64,000 nt of DNA from Edolisoma coerulescens (taxonomy: Eukaryota > Chordata > Aves > Passeriformes > Campephagidae), in the NCBI GenBank assembly GCA_013397115.1, contig VWZW01004140.1, positions 1,361,330 through 1,425,329 of the forward strand. Direction: 5' to 3'. A program made the translations under genes and the position numbers. Every line of letters starts with the position of its first letter. The first letter of the stretch is position 1. Shown here one piece after another: positions 1 through 13,733 of the stretch. The notes under the pieces were generated by a model that was not told where the DNA came from, made no database searches, and was given only the letters and a program-made list of their open reading frames with translations.

Positions 1-1532
1 TGATTTTCTGCTGTGCCTTCACAGTCTCTGTAATCTGCTTTTGCAATTACTCTGCCATATCAGTGCTCAGAAATAAAAGTGATGCTACTACTTCAGGCAA
101 TACATTTGGATTTGGGGACCATTTTTGATCACTGATGCACGTTCAGAGGGTTACTCCATGCAAAATCCAGGTGGTCACACAATTGATAAAAGAGAACTGT
201 TTTTCTCTCCTACACAAATGTGAATGCTCTTGGCGCAAATGGCAAAAAACCCCCACAGAAACACAAAAGTGGAATCTAGATATATCACAGCCCCTGGTTT
301 GAGGTGAAAATTGTTGCCTCCAAAGTAACAGTCTCATTTGCAGCTCTGTAGTTCAACTTGCCATGAAGTTTGAAGAGAAAATGATTTTTGCTTCCATAGT
401 AAGTGCAGGCCTTGAAATATCTGGGGAAAGGAAGAAAGGAATTAAAATGTTTTTTCTAGGCTTTGGATAGTTTGGTTCAGTGTAAAGTTAGAAATTTGAA
501 GAGCGGATGGGGAAGATGATTCTTTTTAATCACCTCAGGTGATCTTTTGGATGCATAACCTTTCATAAGGTTGTGTGTGACAAGGAACTGCCATGTTTTG
601 GTTTGCTCTATCTGGTAGAGAAGTGGCATTTTGAACAGCAGGAGTGTTGTGTTTTCTGATGTAACCTGTACCTGTGGTGGCTGTAGAGATGTAGGAGGAG
701 AGGAAGGGGCAGTTCAAAACAATTGCATTAATGTCAGGAGTGGGTTGGTTGCATCCTTCAGGGATTAGATAAACCCACCATGACTTATCTCCTCTGAAAA
801 GGGCTCCTGCTTTGTTCAGCATGTGAAAAAAATGCTTGGAATTGTTTCTCTCATACAGTGCTACAGGATATTTGGGTTATTTTCCTTCAAAATGTATCAA
901 CTTCCCATATTTTTGAGCAATAAAACATTTGTGTTTCTCCTTCAGTTACAAAGCCACTGCTCCTTTTTCACTAAGTCTATCATGAATCTTGCAAATATGC
1001 CGGAGTGGATCATGACATCACAAACTGAGGGCTGAGGTTCTCCTCTTCGTGCTGCTTTCCTGGTATCCTACAGAAACAGCAGTTCCTTCTGACTCAGTGC
1101 TGTGGGACTGCCTTGCTCTGTGCTTGGTTACATGTGTTAATGAGACATTAACTAAATGAAAATCTTATTTCTCTGCTGTGTTACCTGGCCAGCCCTGTCC
1201 TTGGAATGTGTTCTTTATTCTGTACCTGAGAGTCTAAAATGGCCAAACTGAACTCTCTTTCAGGAGAGTGATCCATTGACGAGGAAGGAAGGAAATGAGA
1301 AAAAAGCCCCAAAAGCAAAGAACTCCCCCCACTCACTGGGTACATTTCTGGCTGTGTGCACTTTATGGCAGATTCCTTACAGCAAATTCTTGGAGCTCTT
1401 CCAGCAGATTTCCCCTGTCCTGCCTAGATCCATGACTTGTGTAATGACTGAATTAGATGCTGAAGAGGTGGCATTGCCCACTGTAGAGCAGTCCTTGAAG
1501 TGCTCTGTGAAAACCTGGCCAGCAGGTGTTCT

Positions 1533-1570
1533 GGGAACACCACAGAACTATGGGAACATCACAGAACTAT
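1533..1570. repeat. 19-bp tandem duplication
   Basis: Two adjacent 19-bp units, GGGAACACCACAGAACTAT and its copy with one substitution (C to T). Confidence 0.95.
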
Positions 1571-2184
1571 GAAACTAAGTATTCCCCCAAGGTTTTCTCC
1601 TTGTCACTGCTGCTGTCAGCTCATGCTTCAAGGCAAGCTGGAGATGCTGCAGTCGCTGTTTGAGAGGCTCTGGAAGTCTTGCAGCACAATGTGCCTTGGG
1701 TTGAATCTGTCTGGAATGTGCTGAAAGAGAAACTCTCCCTGTCATCACCCTTTTTACCCAATGAAAAGTGCTGCCTGGTGTTCTAGGGGAGGTCTGGCTG
1801 AAGAGCTACCAGATACCTGTATGCTTGGTTATTCTGTCCTCTGACAAGGATTTTTTCATTGTTTCTGGTTTTCTTTGGGACATGAAGCTGTTGAGGACAG
1901 TTTTTCTTGACTGTAATAGGACTTCAATAACGCTTCAAATGAAGAACCTAATCCAGTTTTGGACACTGCAGAGTTACATGTGGAAAGCAACAGAAAAAGC
2001 CTGAAGGAAAACAGTAAGAGCAACCTGGAAGGCAAGATTTAATCACTAGAACAGTTTTCTTGGGGTGACAGCACTTAAAGAACATAATATTCTTCCAGAA
2101 TATAAAAGGAAAGAAGAGAATAATCTCTTCCTTCTGTCTGTAGTGGACAGGAATAGAAGTTAATGGGGTTAAATAGCAGCAAGA

Positions 2185-2290
2185 TTCAGTTTAGGCTTTG
2201 AGGAAAAGCTTTTTAACGTCAGGGCTAGTGAAGCACTCAGCTGGATTGTGTGAGGAGGTTGTGCCACATCACTGAAGAGGAATTGAGCCC
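2185..2290 (+). mobile_element. Old CR1-like relic
   Basis: The order of words loosely follows the CR1 3' region: a segment like the one that normally reads 'ttagattagatattaggaag', then an imperfect 'actgtcagggtggtgaagcactggaacaggttgcccagg' type stretch. Divergence is high and no 3' terminal repeat is visible, so this is a weak call; it could be chance. Confidence 0.3.
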
Positions 2291-5200
2291 GTCACCTGTC
2301 AGAAATGACACAGCTAAAGACAATTATGGTGCGTGTAACACACCAGGGCTGTTCCCCATCTGTTTTCTCTGTGTCTCTTCTCACACTGTGCCTTACAGGC
2401 ACTTGGAGCCTGTTGATTGATGAAATGGCAGCACTTTTGCAAAGTGGGTTGTTTTATAGATGCTGACAAACCCTGGGAGGGGAGGGCTTGGGGAGGGCAC
2501 ATCTCACCTGCTTGGAGCTGCAGGACAGACCCACATTTCCCTGCACAGGTCACAGCCTGAGCAGTGACTGAGCCCAGCAGGTGTTCAGAGGAAAGGGTTT
2601 CCTTCTCACACCCAAAGAGATTTGGATTTAGCCCCACTGGGCAGGGTTGTGATCACCTTGCTTTGATACGAGTTGACTTCACAGAAAAACTCATGGAGAA
2701 GAGCCCTGCAATTAGGCCTGATATTAACATAGGAAAACCAAAGCTTGGTCTGTAATTTCTGCTTCAAGACCCATTTGGCAAATTTAAAACTATGCTCTGA
2801 AATATAATTTACTATCCTGCAAGAATTAAATGACATCAATGGGAAAAAAAGATAAATTATATTCTTTACCTAGGGAAATCTTTTGGTAGTAATGCTCGGA
2901 GATGTGTGTGCCTATAATTAAATGCCCAATTTAATAGGAGCATCTCACCTTGATAATTAAGCAATAAAGACACATCAGAATGCATCTCTGGGTGCTTCTG
3001 ACCTGACTTGGGTGGTACTTTAAGGCATGAGGCCAAAGATTAAGTGGCTTAAACCACCTGAGAAATTCATTAATACCTAGAAATTTGCTGCCATTGAGAA
3101 CTACACTTGTAAATAGAACTGAGGAAAATGGATGGTGTTACTGGGAATTTCACACAATGGGACTGAAAGCTTTAGGATTCTGCAACAGTGGGTATATCAA
3201 GTGCTATCAGAGGATCATTTCAGGCTTTAGTGTATTAATTTAGGATGACAATCTAAAAGGACAGTGCTGGTTTTAAGGGCATGAGAACAATACTGAATAC
3301 AATAATATTTCTCTACTTCATCTTGTTCCATTTGTTCCCCTCTTCACATTTTTTTTCCCTTCACATTTTTTTTTTCCAAATCCCAAAGAATTATGTGTAT
3401 ATTCCACCTACTAATATGCTCCTTACATATAGCAGCAAAATGTAGGTGAGTGCACATGCATCTTGTTCCAGTTTTTATCTCTAACTCTATAAAACTTCTC
3501 TTAATGTATCCCAAGTCAGTGATTTGTCCCTGTGGCTTCCCCAGGCTCTGTGCCCACGTTGGTGTTCACCAGAGCTGGGCTCTCTGGGTGCCACTTTGAG
3601 AGAATCCAGCATCCTGGGCTGGGTATTGAGCAGAGGGGAGTGCTGAATGTTTAATAGTTGTAATTCTCCGTGTTCACTTCATAAAACAGCCGACACCAGA
3701 GTCTTTTCTCTTAATCCAGCTTTCCACCAGAGCTCTGATGGTAATGGATTTAAGCTGGATTTACAGGCATGTCGGGAATCTGAAGAAATCGAGCCGTTCT
3801 AGTATATTTTGACAAATGAAACCGTTATACATTTTGGTGGGGGTGGTTTTTTCCTCTTTGATTCATTCAAGATTTATGTTCTTAATTTCCCTCTGTTTCC
3901 GTGCACATCCCCAGAATATCTCTCTAAAATTTTGTTTTCTGATTACTGCAAGGTAATGGATTCCTAGAACTAGCACACATACCCATGTACAATTTTATGT
4001 CAGTGGGGACTTGATGAGAGCTGTAGAGATGATCGTTTTAGCTGTCATCAAAGATGTGATGCCTGTCTGTTTATTTTTGGTTGGATGAAATATAATTGCT
4101 CTTCTGGTTGACATTAATAAATGGTGTTGACTGGAGTGTGTTCTTCTGATTGCTTCAGTGAGTGACACATATCATGTGCTGATTTTTGACTGTGAAACAA
4201 ATATCAGGAGGAAGCAGATTATTAACCTCTTGGAATGATGTGAGAATTAGACCCTATAAAATGGAGTAAAGAAGGATCTCACGCTCCTTGGTGTTTAGTG
4301 GAGATGAAGTAAAATCAACAGGATACTCTTAGTTCTCTCTCAATTCACGCTCCTAGGATAGGATATGTGCTTTTTTTAAAATTCAAAATATTATTTTAAA
4401 AGATGAAACTAATATACTATGTACAACACTACAAGAACTTTTGAGTTAAGTCAAATTTATTCAGAAATCTCTGTTCCACCTTTTTTTTTTTTTNACTGAC
4501 ATATCTCAGCAGAGATGTGTTTGCAGTTCCAGAATTAGAACTGAGATTTGGGATGCACTAAATGTCTTTGGTTACATTTTGGCCCAAGTTCTGTTTCATT
4601 TGAATAAACAAACTTTGGAAGGGCTTGAGGAGGGGGAAGTGATTGAAAGGGAGAGATTAGATTTTCCTTGCCATTTCCAAAACGAAATCTATTCCAGGCT
4701 CTCTGTATTTCTGCAGTGTCTGAAACGTTCCCTTTTCTCTTGTGGCTCTGCAAATGTTCTGCCTGGCACTCGTCTCATCTCTCTCTGTGTTGAATTTCTA
4801 AATTTATTTCCTAATGATTTATTTGTGACATTTTTCTGTGCTTACTCATATTCCTATAGTGATTCCTAAACTTGTGCACTCAAATTCCTCTTCAAGTACT
4901 TTTTTTCAGAGAGTTTTGGGATACTGAGTTGAAAATGAGGGCAAATGTCTGTTTCTCAATATAATGGAGTACCTGCTAGCTTCCTTTGGAATATCCAGAA
5001 ATATTTCTCACACAAGAATCTCCTGTGTGGAAGAATGTCCTGAAAGACAGCAAAAATCCTGCTTGATAGGAATTGAGTTTTTCCCACTGTTTACATAATC
5101 TCACTTAAGTTGTTTTATAACTTAGTAAGATGTTTTCATTTGTTGCATTTGTTGTACTGCAGAATTTAGGGAATGCTGCAGATCCAGGTAAAATGTTAGT

Positions 5201-5889
5201 AATTAGGAACAGTGCATTTTTTGCCAGCTGATATTTTTCTTGTGCCACTTTTAGAATGGTTTTTTTTCCACATTTACTCACATAATATTCCAAATATAAC
5301 TTCTGGACCTACCAATCCTATAAGTTAGGAGGGTTATCTAATGCTCTGTTTCAAAGCATGAAGAGGGGANATTATCTTTGAGATGATGAAAAACTGGAAG
5401 GCTTTGAAATAATAGCACTCAAAATGCTCAGGGAAATAAAAGATGTTGTGGGCCTAAAGAGCTAATGAGGCAAACATATTTTGCCTCAACTGGGCAGCAT
5501 CTGGGTAGAGAGGACAAAATAAGGATTGTGTGCAGTACAGGCATTTGTAAACACTTAGGGGGAAGAGCACAGGCTGATACCGAGAATGTAACTATGAATA
5601 GCTGAATGGGAATTAAAAAAGGGACAAAGTGAACTAATTCCATTAAAGCTCAGTCCTGGGGAATGTATTAGAATGAGTCTCCTCTTTGCCTGGGGCGTTC
5701 TAGCCTAGCATGGAAATTGCGGTGCCAGATCATTTCCTGCAGTGTGCTGTCCAAAGGCAGGGGGGATTATCTTAATGATCTGTGGGCCTGAGGCATTTCT
5801 GAGTTAACTTCTCGGTTCATATAAACATAATGCTTGGGAGAAGTTGAATAGTAATATTTTTCCATCACCTTTGCTGCTGTTTGTTGCAG

Positions 5890-5935
5890 TTCAAGACCGA
5901 ATAGCAATATGAGTATTTGTGTTGGATAGGATCAG
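5890..5935 (+). other. Candidate cryptic (poison) exon
   Basis: The 46-nt segment is framed by a pyrimidine-rich tract ending TTTGTTGCAG and by the near-ideal donor CAG|GTAAGG. Read in the intron's phase 1 it meets a stop codon (TGA) after seven codons, and its length is not a multiple of three. Inclusion would therefore truncate PTPRT. The call rests on splice-site appearance only. Confidence 0.18.
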
Positions 5936-8900
5936 GTAAGGTTATCACACCAAAAAGTGTTCCTTTAGGAATTGTGCTTCTGAACCTCTTGCATGGAGGT
6001 GTAATGGATGGGACACATAATTTGAGCCATGTGTGGTGACACCTGCCTTTGTTCATTGAGTAGCTGTACCACCCACTCGAGATTCTTCAGGTCAGAGCAA
6101 TTTTTGAGTTAAAAGTGAACAGGTGGCCAAAAAAAATTCTTAGGAAAAGCTGTATTTAAAAGTATGCATGTTGTAACCTGTGGTTTGAGGACTTCAGAGC
6201 TTGACATGATTGATCTCACTGGTACCTCTTCCAAGAATTTCCATCTTTGGCCTTATCCCTTCTGGTGCTGTCTGTGCTATTGATCACGTAGTGAAGGTCA
6301 ATCACAGATCAGTAGCTGCTAATTTACAAATGTGCTTTCAGCCTCCAGAACTCCTGATACACTAATGAGAAATCCGAGTGTCGTTAGTGACTGCACTGAG
6401 AAATATCTGAGCCATTGTCCAGGGACCATTGGCAAACAGCTACGTCTGGGTCAGCAAACCTTCCTTATGTAGCTGCTTGCATGGACTCTGCAGGGCCCTC
6501 TTTAAAAAAAACAATTTTGAATGTGTTACTTCCTCACTCTGAGGTTTTTTTTGTTCTTCACTGTGTTTCTGGTATAACAATCCTGGTACTCTCCTCGTAG
6601 TGCTCATCTGGGCTCCAGAGTTTTCTATTGCCTTGTGAGAGAAGTGAGACCTTGAGATGCACTCCTTGCTTTACTTGCTCTATGTACTCCAACATGCCCC
6701 TGTTTATATTGTTTAGTCTGTAGCATAACGTACATATAAATTCCTGTAACTTGAATGTAAAGCAACCTGTGAAAGCAGAGAGAAATAAGTGTCTTCAGTT
6801 TGCATTCAGATGCAGAAGGAAACTATTCAAGGCAAATTCCATGCTGCAGATGGCACACAAGAAATCCAGTTGGAAAGGGAGATTCCAGTGCTTTTGTAGC
6901 TGCCTCCCAGAGCAGGGCAATTACACAGCAACCACCCAGCCCTGAGCCCTGTTCCAGGAGCCTGAGCATGGAATTGAAAAGCCTCAGATACATTGAAGAG
7001 CCACCTGTTTCCTCTCAGGATTATAGAAGGATGTAAATATCTCACTTCAGAAAATCTTAAGAACACGTTCAAGTGTTTCCTGATTCATGAAGAATTTATC
7101 TCCAAGGTTACCTACCCTGTGCCACAGGCAGAGTCAAACACAGGATAAAATATTTTGTAAGCGGCGTGAAAACCTCAGAAAGATGACGGTGGCTCTCACT
7201 TCGGAGCACAGGGTGTGCTCCATCTCACACACAGGTATTTCCTTCCTCAGGATTCCCTGCCCTGCCCTTCCTCACTGCATATGAAAATCCACAAAGATTG
7301 AAGACACTTTATGAAGGGCACATTCAAATCTGAAGAGCTAGAGATACTCAACTTTAATTTCTCTTTGAGCAGGCTGGAACAGAATGGTTGTCCTCTGAGC
7401 TGGGGGTGAAGTGTGTTTTCAGAGTCAGCTATTGAAAAATTGGAGAGCAGCTATTTTAGAAGGAGTTTGTCTGAAGTCTGCTTTATGCCCTAGGTCTGTG
7501 CTAAAGGGCAAACTTGCATTTTTGACAAATGGGACCATTATGCTTTCTGAATAATGCTTCTGAAAACCGCCTTTTAAAAATCCTCCCATCCTATTAAAAC
7601 CATTTGAGATTTTAAATAGGTCAATATAAATACATCAACATCTGTGATTATCAGCTGACAAAAGCCTTGCCTGCTTTGGACAAAATAACATCTGAAGTTC
7701 AGACCTTCTTATTAAAGAAGCAATCTAAACAAAAGTTTGCTGAAAATTCAAAAGCAACAAAAAGCAATACGGAAGTGCTGAATGATAAGACTACTGTTTT
7801 ATTAATATTATGGCTTGCCTTAATCTCAGAATTCAATGGCAAATACAGAAACATTCAGGGATTTGCAACAGGGGGCTGCTCCATGAGGGTGGACGAGCCG
7901 GGAGCCCTGGCAGAAATTAAGCATCAACTTCACTTCCTACGCAGAATTCCATTCATAAGAACACCCCTTTGAGGACTGACAGAGAGAGGAGCTCCAAATG
8001 CCAATGTCTGTTAATGTTTGTGGCTCTTGTCTACACGGAGAACTTCTGCTGCCTTTCATCAGCATGACATGCTCATCAAAGCAAACTTCTTTTATTCCCA
8101 TTTGATTACTGTTACAGTTTTGGACTAGGCAAAGCAAGTACAGAGATAAAAGCAGACTGTCAGCAGTGACTGAGAGTTGTTTCCCTCTATTTCTGGTTAG
8201 CTGGAGACAGATCTCTGTGAGCACTGATGCTCCAGTGACAAATTCAATCCGTGGGCCAGGCTTGTTCTATCCCTTCATGCTCCTGAACACAGCTTTTTGG
8301 GGCATAAGTTCTTGGGGGTGGCTCCTGCAGAGGTCACTTCACTCCTGCTGTTGCTGTGGAACAACCAATTTTAGTAACATCCATGAGCTGATCTCAGAGC
8401 TTTTGGTAAAACTGGAGTTACTCCAGTCACTGAGTCGCCTCTGGCATGGTTCAGGGCCTGGAAGAAGAGCAGATCCCCCCAGATAACCAGTGTATATTCC
8501 TGCTGCTTCTTACTCAGCAGCAGGATTTTGCCAAACTGTCTGACCTTTTCCAGGAATTTCAAATGAAAGAGAAGTACATGAAGTTACAGCAGTTGTGGTG
8601 TAAGTTGGAAACTTCCAAGCATGAAGCAGGGTGTCTGTCTCTAATGCAACGTTTACAGTATTTATTGTATCAAAGGCCAACCTTTTCCTCTGCAACCTGA
8701 GGAGTTTTTTTGCTACAGGATACAGGTAGAAATTGAAATCTGAGGCCATTTAGGTGTTCTCATTTCACATGGCAAGCTCACTTGGCACTATTGATGGATA
8801 GCAGACTTAAGATTTTGGTATTTTCCAGTACTCTGTTTAAAAGTTCTAGAAAAAAAAAAATCAAACCACTTCCCCCCACCCCAAAAAAAAACCAACAGGA

Positions 8901-9449
8901 AGAGGATTTTTACCTTGCTCTCTATTCCAAGAAAGAAATTTGTTCTCCAGAGCATCAGCTTCTTTCTGAGCGTGCAGCCTTCATCTCTGTCTCTTTATGT
9001 ACAACTCTGTACAACGAATTTGGTGTGTTCTTTTTTTTTCTTTTGAAGTGTTAGACACAAAATGAGGAAAAGAGACAGTTACAGACTTTTTATATGATAT
9101 GTTTAGATTTGTGCCTCTATTCAAAGCACAGACATCAAGTTTCTTAGGTCCTTTTGCAACAGTGTATTGTAGGCAAAAGTACAGTTATAATTGCAGCAGT
9201 TATCTTCCATGGGAGACTCTTATCATATTAACATATTGAAGTAGTTTTGATCTGTTTTCTATCTGAATCCTGTGGATCTTTATGCATAATGATTACTTGC
9301 ATAAGAAAATCCGTATCATTCTTGAATCAGGCTTCAGCTGCTGAGTGCTGCATTTGATCTGCTTCACCATCGAGTTCCTCGCTGTCGGTGTATTTGATTT
9401 CGGAAGTGGCATCTTGGGGGCCTGGCACTTTCCAACTTAATTCAGGACA

Positions 9450-9712
9450 TGGAATCCCAGAATGGTTTGGGTTGGAAGGGACCTTAAAGATCATCCAGTT
9501 CCACCCCCTGCCCTGAGAAGGGACACCTTCCCTTAGCCCAGGTTGCTCCAAGCCCCGTCCAACCTGGCCTTGGACACTTTCAGGGATCCAGGGGCAGCCA
9601 CAGCTTCTCTGGGCACCCTGTGCCAGGGCCTCCCCACCCTCACAGAGAAAGATTTCTTCCTAAGAGCTAATCTAAATCTCTGCTCTTTTAGTTTCAAACA
9701 CTTCCCAGGGGT
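9450..9712 (-). mobile_element. CR1 3'-end fragment, antisense to PTPRT
   Basis: Reads as the reverse complement of a CR1 3' untranslated region. It begins with the terminal GGAATCCCAGAATGG block and continues with GGTTTGGGTTGGAAGGGACC. The AGGTTGCTCCAAGCCCC and CCTTGGACACTTTCAGGG words follow, and it ends in the region matching 'agattagctcttaggaagaaa'. It is 5'-truncated, as CR1 copies usually are, and relatively well preserved. Open frames across it are non-coding shadows. Confidence 0.92.
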
Positions 9713-10407
9713 TTGTTTGCTGGTTCAAGCCCCACACTGCAGAAGGAAGGACTCTGCAAAGCTCAAGGCACTGCTCCAACAGGAGGGCTGAGGAGCTGGT
9801 GAACATTCCCAGTGCAGATAGCAGACTGGATTTTATCCATAAATATTCCCCACGAGAACATCAGACCACTTGCTTCTTAAACTTTGAGGAACTTCTGAGT
9901 TCGAACAAGCAAACAAACAAACCCCCAAGAATAAGAATTATTCACTAAAGAGTATCAAGTTATTGCCCTGCTCTTTTGCTCAACATTAATTTATGAAAGA
10001 AGGCTGTAACTTCCCATTCCTTAATCCCTATTTGCTGTGGAGGCCTGGACACATCCTTTTCAGCTCATTTGCGTCGCAAAGCAAGCGATTAGCACACAGC
10101 TACAGCCTTACAAGAGCATTAGCACGATTTAATGAGTAGTCATGGAAGTCTCCTACAAGGGACAAGTTGTGTGTGCTCCCACACACTGCACAGGTCCTCC
10201 TTCACACAGCTAGTTCCGCCTGAGGAACACCCACAGCTCCCTCAGAGCATGGAAGTGGCCATGAGCACATTCCCTGCAGTCCTCAGAAGGGAAAACAATG
10301 AAGGATGTAGGAGAGATCAATATCCATGCAAAAGTGTGCTGTTGTTCAGTTTTGAAGCTTTCCCACAAAGTCCCATATGGACACATTCTTCTTGGAACTA
10401 AAAAAAT

Positions 10408-10740
10408 TCATAGAATCACAGAATATTCTGAATAGAAAGGACCCACAAGGATCATTGAGTCCAACTCCTGGCCCTGCACAGGACAACCCCAAAGATCCCA
10501 CCATGTGCTCCTGGAGCTCTGGCAGCCTCGGGGCCATGCCCATTCCCTGGGGACCCTGGGCAATGCCCAGCACCCTCTGGGGAAGAACCTTTCCTGATAA
10601 CCAACCTAAACCCCCCTGACACAGCTCCAGCCATTCCCTGGGCCCTGTCCCTGTCACAGGGAGCAGAGATTGGAGCTGCCCCTCGGGAGGAGCTGCAGCC
10701 CCCGATGAAGTCTGACCTCAGTCTCCTCTTGTCCAGAGCT
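10408..10740 (-). mobile_element. CR1 3'-end fragment, second subfamily type
   Basis: Starts with TCATAGAATCACAGAATATT followed by GGACCCACAAGGATCATTGA and GTCCAACTCCTGGCCCTGCA, the diagnostic run of a different CR1 subfamily from the copy at 9450. The GCTCCTGGAGCTCTGGCAGC and CTGACACAGCTCCAGCCATT words follow. About 330 bp, 5'-truncated, minus orientation. The same tail type is carried by the SINE at 43697. Confidence 0.92.
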
Positions 10741-10856
10741 CTTAACAAATTGAACCCTGGTTTTAATGAGCACAGATGGGAAGATCAACCCTAATGGATC
10801 TAAAAGTACACCCAGAGGATTGTTTATATAGCAGAAAACAGTCATTAAATCTTTTA

Positions 10857-10945
10857 GCTTAGAAAAGACTTCTGAGATCCTGAAGCCCAACCTTTGCCCG
10901 AACACCACCATGCCCACTAAACCACATCAGGGAGCCCCATGACTG
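10857..10945 (-). mobile_element. Short diverged CR1 fragment
   Basis: Matches loosely the reverse-complement CR1 stretch that normally reads 'gaaaagacctttgagatcatcaagtccaacc' followed by 'accactaaaccatgtc'. The terminal repeat is degraded. It lies 117 bp from the larger copy ending at 10740 but belongs to a different, older-looking subfamily. Confidence 0.65.
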
Positions 10946-11414
10946 CTCATGTCCACATTTACAGGCAGGTGGAAATGCAGAGGCTGATTTACAGCTCCTC
11001 CTGCTTCCATCATATCCCAGAGGCAGGAGCAGGGAAGTCGCCGTCCACCAGCTGGGAAATTCGGGTCACCAAGGGCACAGAGCTCTGTGTTCCTACAGCC
11101 AACAATTCCAACACACAACCACAGCAGCTTGGACTGGCCATCTGCATGCACGTGGATCACAGCTGGATGAAGCTGGATTGACAAGAGGCACATCTGGTTC
11201 TGTGGCTGCACTGCCCTCACCTGTGGCTTGTGAAACAGAGATGATAAAAACAAGGTTTACAGCATTAATCAAAATTACGCGCTAATGAACAAGTTAGTCA
11301 TGCCCTAAAAGTCAGGGAAAAGCTCATTTGTCCACATCAAGACCTTTTTTACTTTAGAATGGTTTTTTTTTTCTGCGTGAATGGAGTCTCTTCCACTGGC
11401 TGTTTCTTACTGTC

Positions 11415-11432
11415 TATAAATAAATAAATAAC
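11415..11432. repeat. Short AAAT microsatellite
   Basis: About four AAAT units in an A-rich context. Comparable short tracts occur at 9909-9922 (AAAC), 13587-13601 (ATT) and 26242-26256 (TTG). Confidence 0.85.
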
Positions 11433-13733
11433 TAAAAAGAGCTGAAGTGGAAAAAAAGCAGTGTGTTCTGTTTTCAGCAACTATGACTTGATTCTTTGCT
11501 GCCACGGCTTCAGCAAGGCTAGAAGGAAGTAGATGGGCATTCATGTGTGAGAAAAAGCCTATGTTTTTAACAGAATTAGGCAGCTGAGCTCATTTCCACC
11601 CCATTAGGATCACTCTATGAGACAGTGCTGCCAATGAAAGTGCAAGAGATTAGTTTTCTCCTCAGTAGCTTAAGCAATGCTCTGGGCACCAAATACAGAT
11701 CACGACACTTTTCAGGGATATTGCAAAGCTCGTGCAGGGAACTGATCCAGATCCTGCCTTTCAATTTCTCAGCAAAGCCATTTCCACACAAACACACCAC
11801 TGTGCCCTGAAAGAGTGTATTTGGAAATGGAAAGAAGAGAAAGGAGCTAGATGCTTATTGGAAATCCATTTGCTGGAAGTGTGTTAAGGAAAGCTAAGAG
11901 TTTCTAAGAAAAGGTCTGTTAATAGGTTACTGAAACATTCCAATAACTACTGCCACAGCTTGGCACCACAGGTCTGCAAGTTGTAACAGCATTTATGGTG
12001 AGACACACTTTTTGTTCATTTTATATGCCATTGAATTTATATAAAGAGCACACCTTATTCCTAACCTCATTTTCCTCTAATATTCCTACCTACAAGAAGT
12101 GCTGAAAAAGTCAGTTGGATGGTTGGTTGTTCTCCAGCTGTTAATGATTTCCTCCTGTTCACACTAAAGGGCAAGAAAGAAGGGCAGAGAAAAAATAATT
12201 ACTGCTTGGCTATTAAAATAACAATATTCCTACCGGAGATGTGTTAGCATTGGCTCCCTAGGTGGTTATAACTTATCCTGAGAAGCACAAGATGAGAAAC
12301 ATCCTGGATCTCCAAGTGGCATCCATTCAGTTCCACTCAAGATTTACAAACACAACCACTTTCTCTTCCCTCTTCATCTTCAGAAAATCTCCTGAGAAAT
12401 TTGAAACTCAAGAGCATCACAGCTGCAAAGTGAAGTGGGTCCAGTTAGAATGAAGACACTCAGAACCATTCTGTGAGGCCTGTCCATTTTTCTCAGGATT
12501 CAGGAGTAGCAGCCACTCCTTTTTTTTATCACACACAAGGAATCTCTGTATGTTGGGGACAAGCTGATTCCCTGGCCTTGATGACATCTGGAGGGATTTC
12601 CTCTCTACACCATTCCTTATTGGCAGAAAACAATAATAATAATCACAGGAAAAACAACAGCAATAATAATGAAAACCCAGTAACAACAATCCCAAAATCT
12701 CCAATTTCTAAGGCTGGATAATTACTTAGAGCAACACAGAGTATGCCACAACCATAATAATGATAAGGTTAGGCAAATGGGGAGTCCTCAGGATTGTGGT
12801 TGGAAGTTGAGCTGGGGGAAAAGAGCACAGAGATGCCAACTGGTTCCTTTCCCCAGTTATTCCCTTAACCAGACCAAGAGATGAATTGAAATTCCTGCAG
12901 CTGAGCTCTGGCTGCAATGCATTCCAGCAACACATGTTTGTGAAGGGGTAGATAGAATTTATGACCAGCTGTTTAATTCTAATTTCATGCTCATGTCCTC
13001 CTTCCGCCGGGGTGTTGAAGTCAGCAGTGCGATGCCACTAAGGCCATGGATGGTTAGCTCTTATGGGAATGTACATATTTGAACAAATGTGCATTTCCGA
13101 ATGCTACAGACACTTGTTGGGGTAGTGGAGGACAGATAAGAGTTTGCTCTGAACAAAATCAATGCACTGCATTTAGCCCAATAATTGCCCTTTTCCGGGA
13201 TGTGCTTGCATTTTAGCTCAAACAAAATTAAAGCAAAACAATTTTATGCCTGGGGGAAGTGCAAGGAAAGCAGAGTGGGATGGGCAGGGCCAGCACTTCT
13301 TTAACACCATTTTTATCTGATCAGCCTGACACTAAGAAAAGACCCTTAAAGGATTTTAATAGAGGCATTATGTAGGAGAAAATACAAATAAAACAGCTCT
13401 TCAGAAACACTGTCAAGCCTATAAAAAGTGTATCTGCTAACCCAGCCAAGACTCTCAATGTAATCTGAACATCCAGCAGTGTCAGGATTACAGCAGTCTG
13501 GGTAATACCCCCCAGCAGACATTTTTTTAAGTCTCATTGAAATCCAAGCCATTTTCTCCAAGAATAACTCTTTAAATACAGCAGTCATTATTATTATTAT
13601 TTAAATGCAGCTGAATCAATTGCCTGCTCAGAAAATGACTCAATACTACACCAATTCCAAACTGTTCTTAATACCTGTAATCTCCCTGCTGTCACAGGGC
13701 CCCACTGCACATCCACAGGTTTCTATCATCAGA

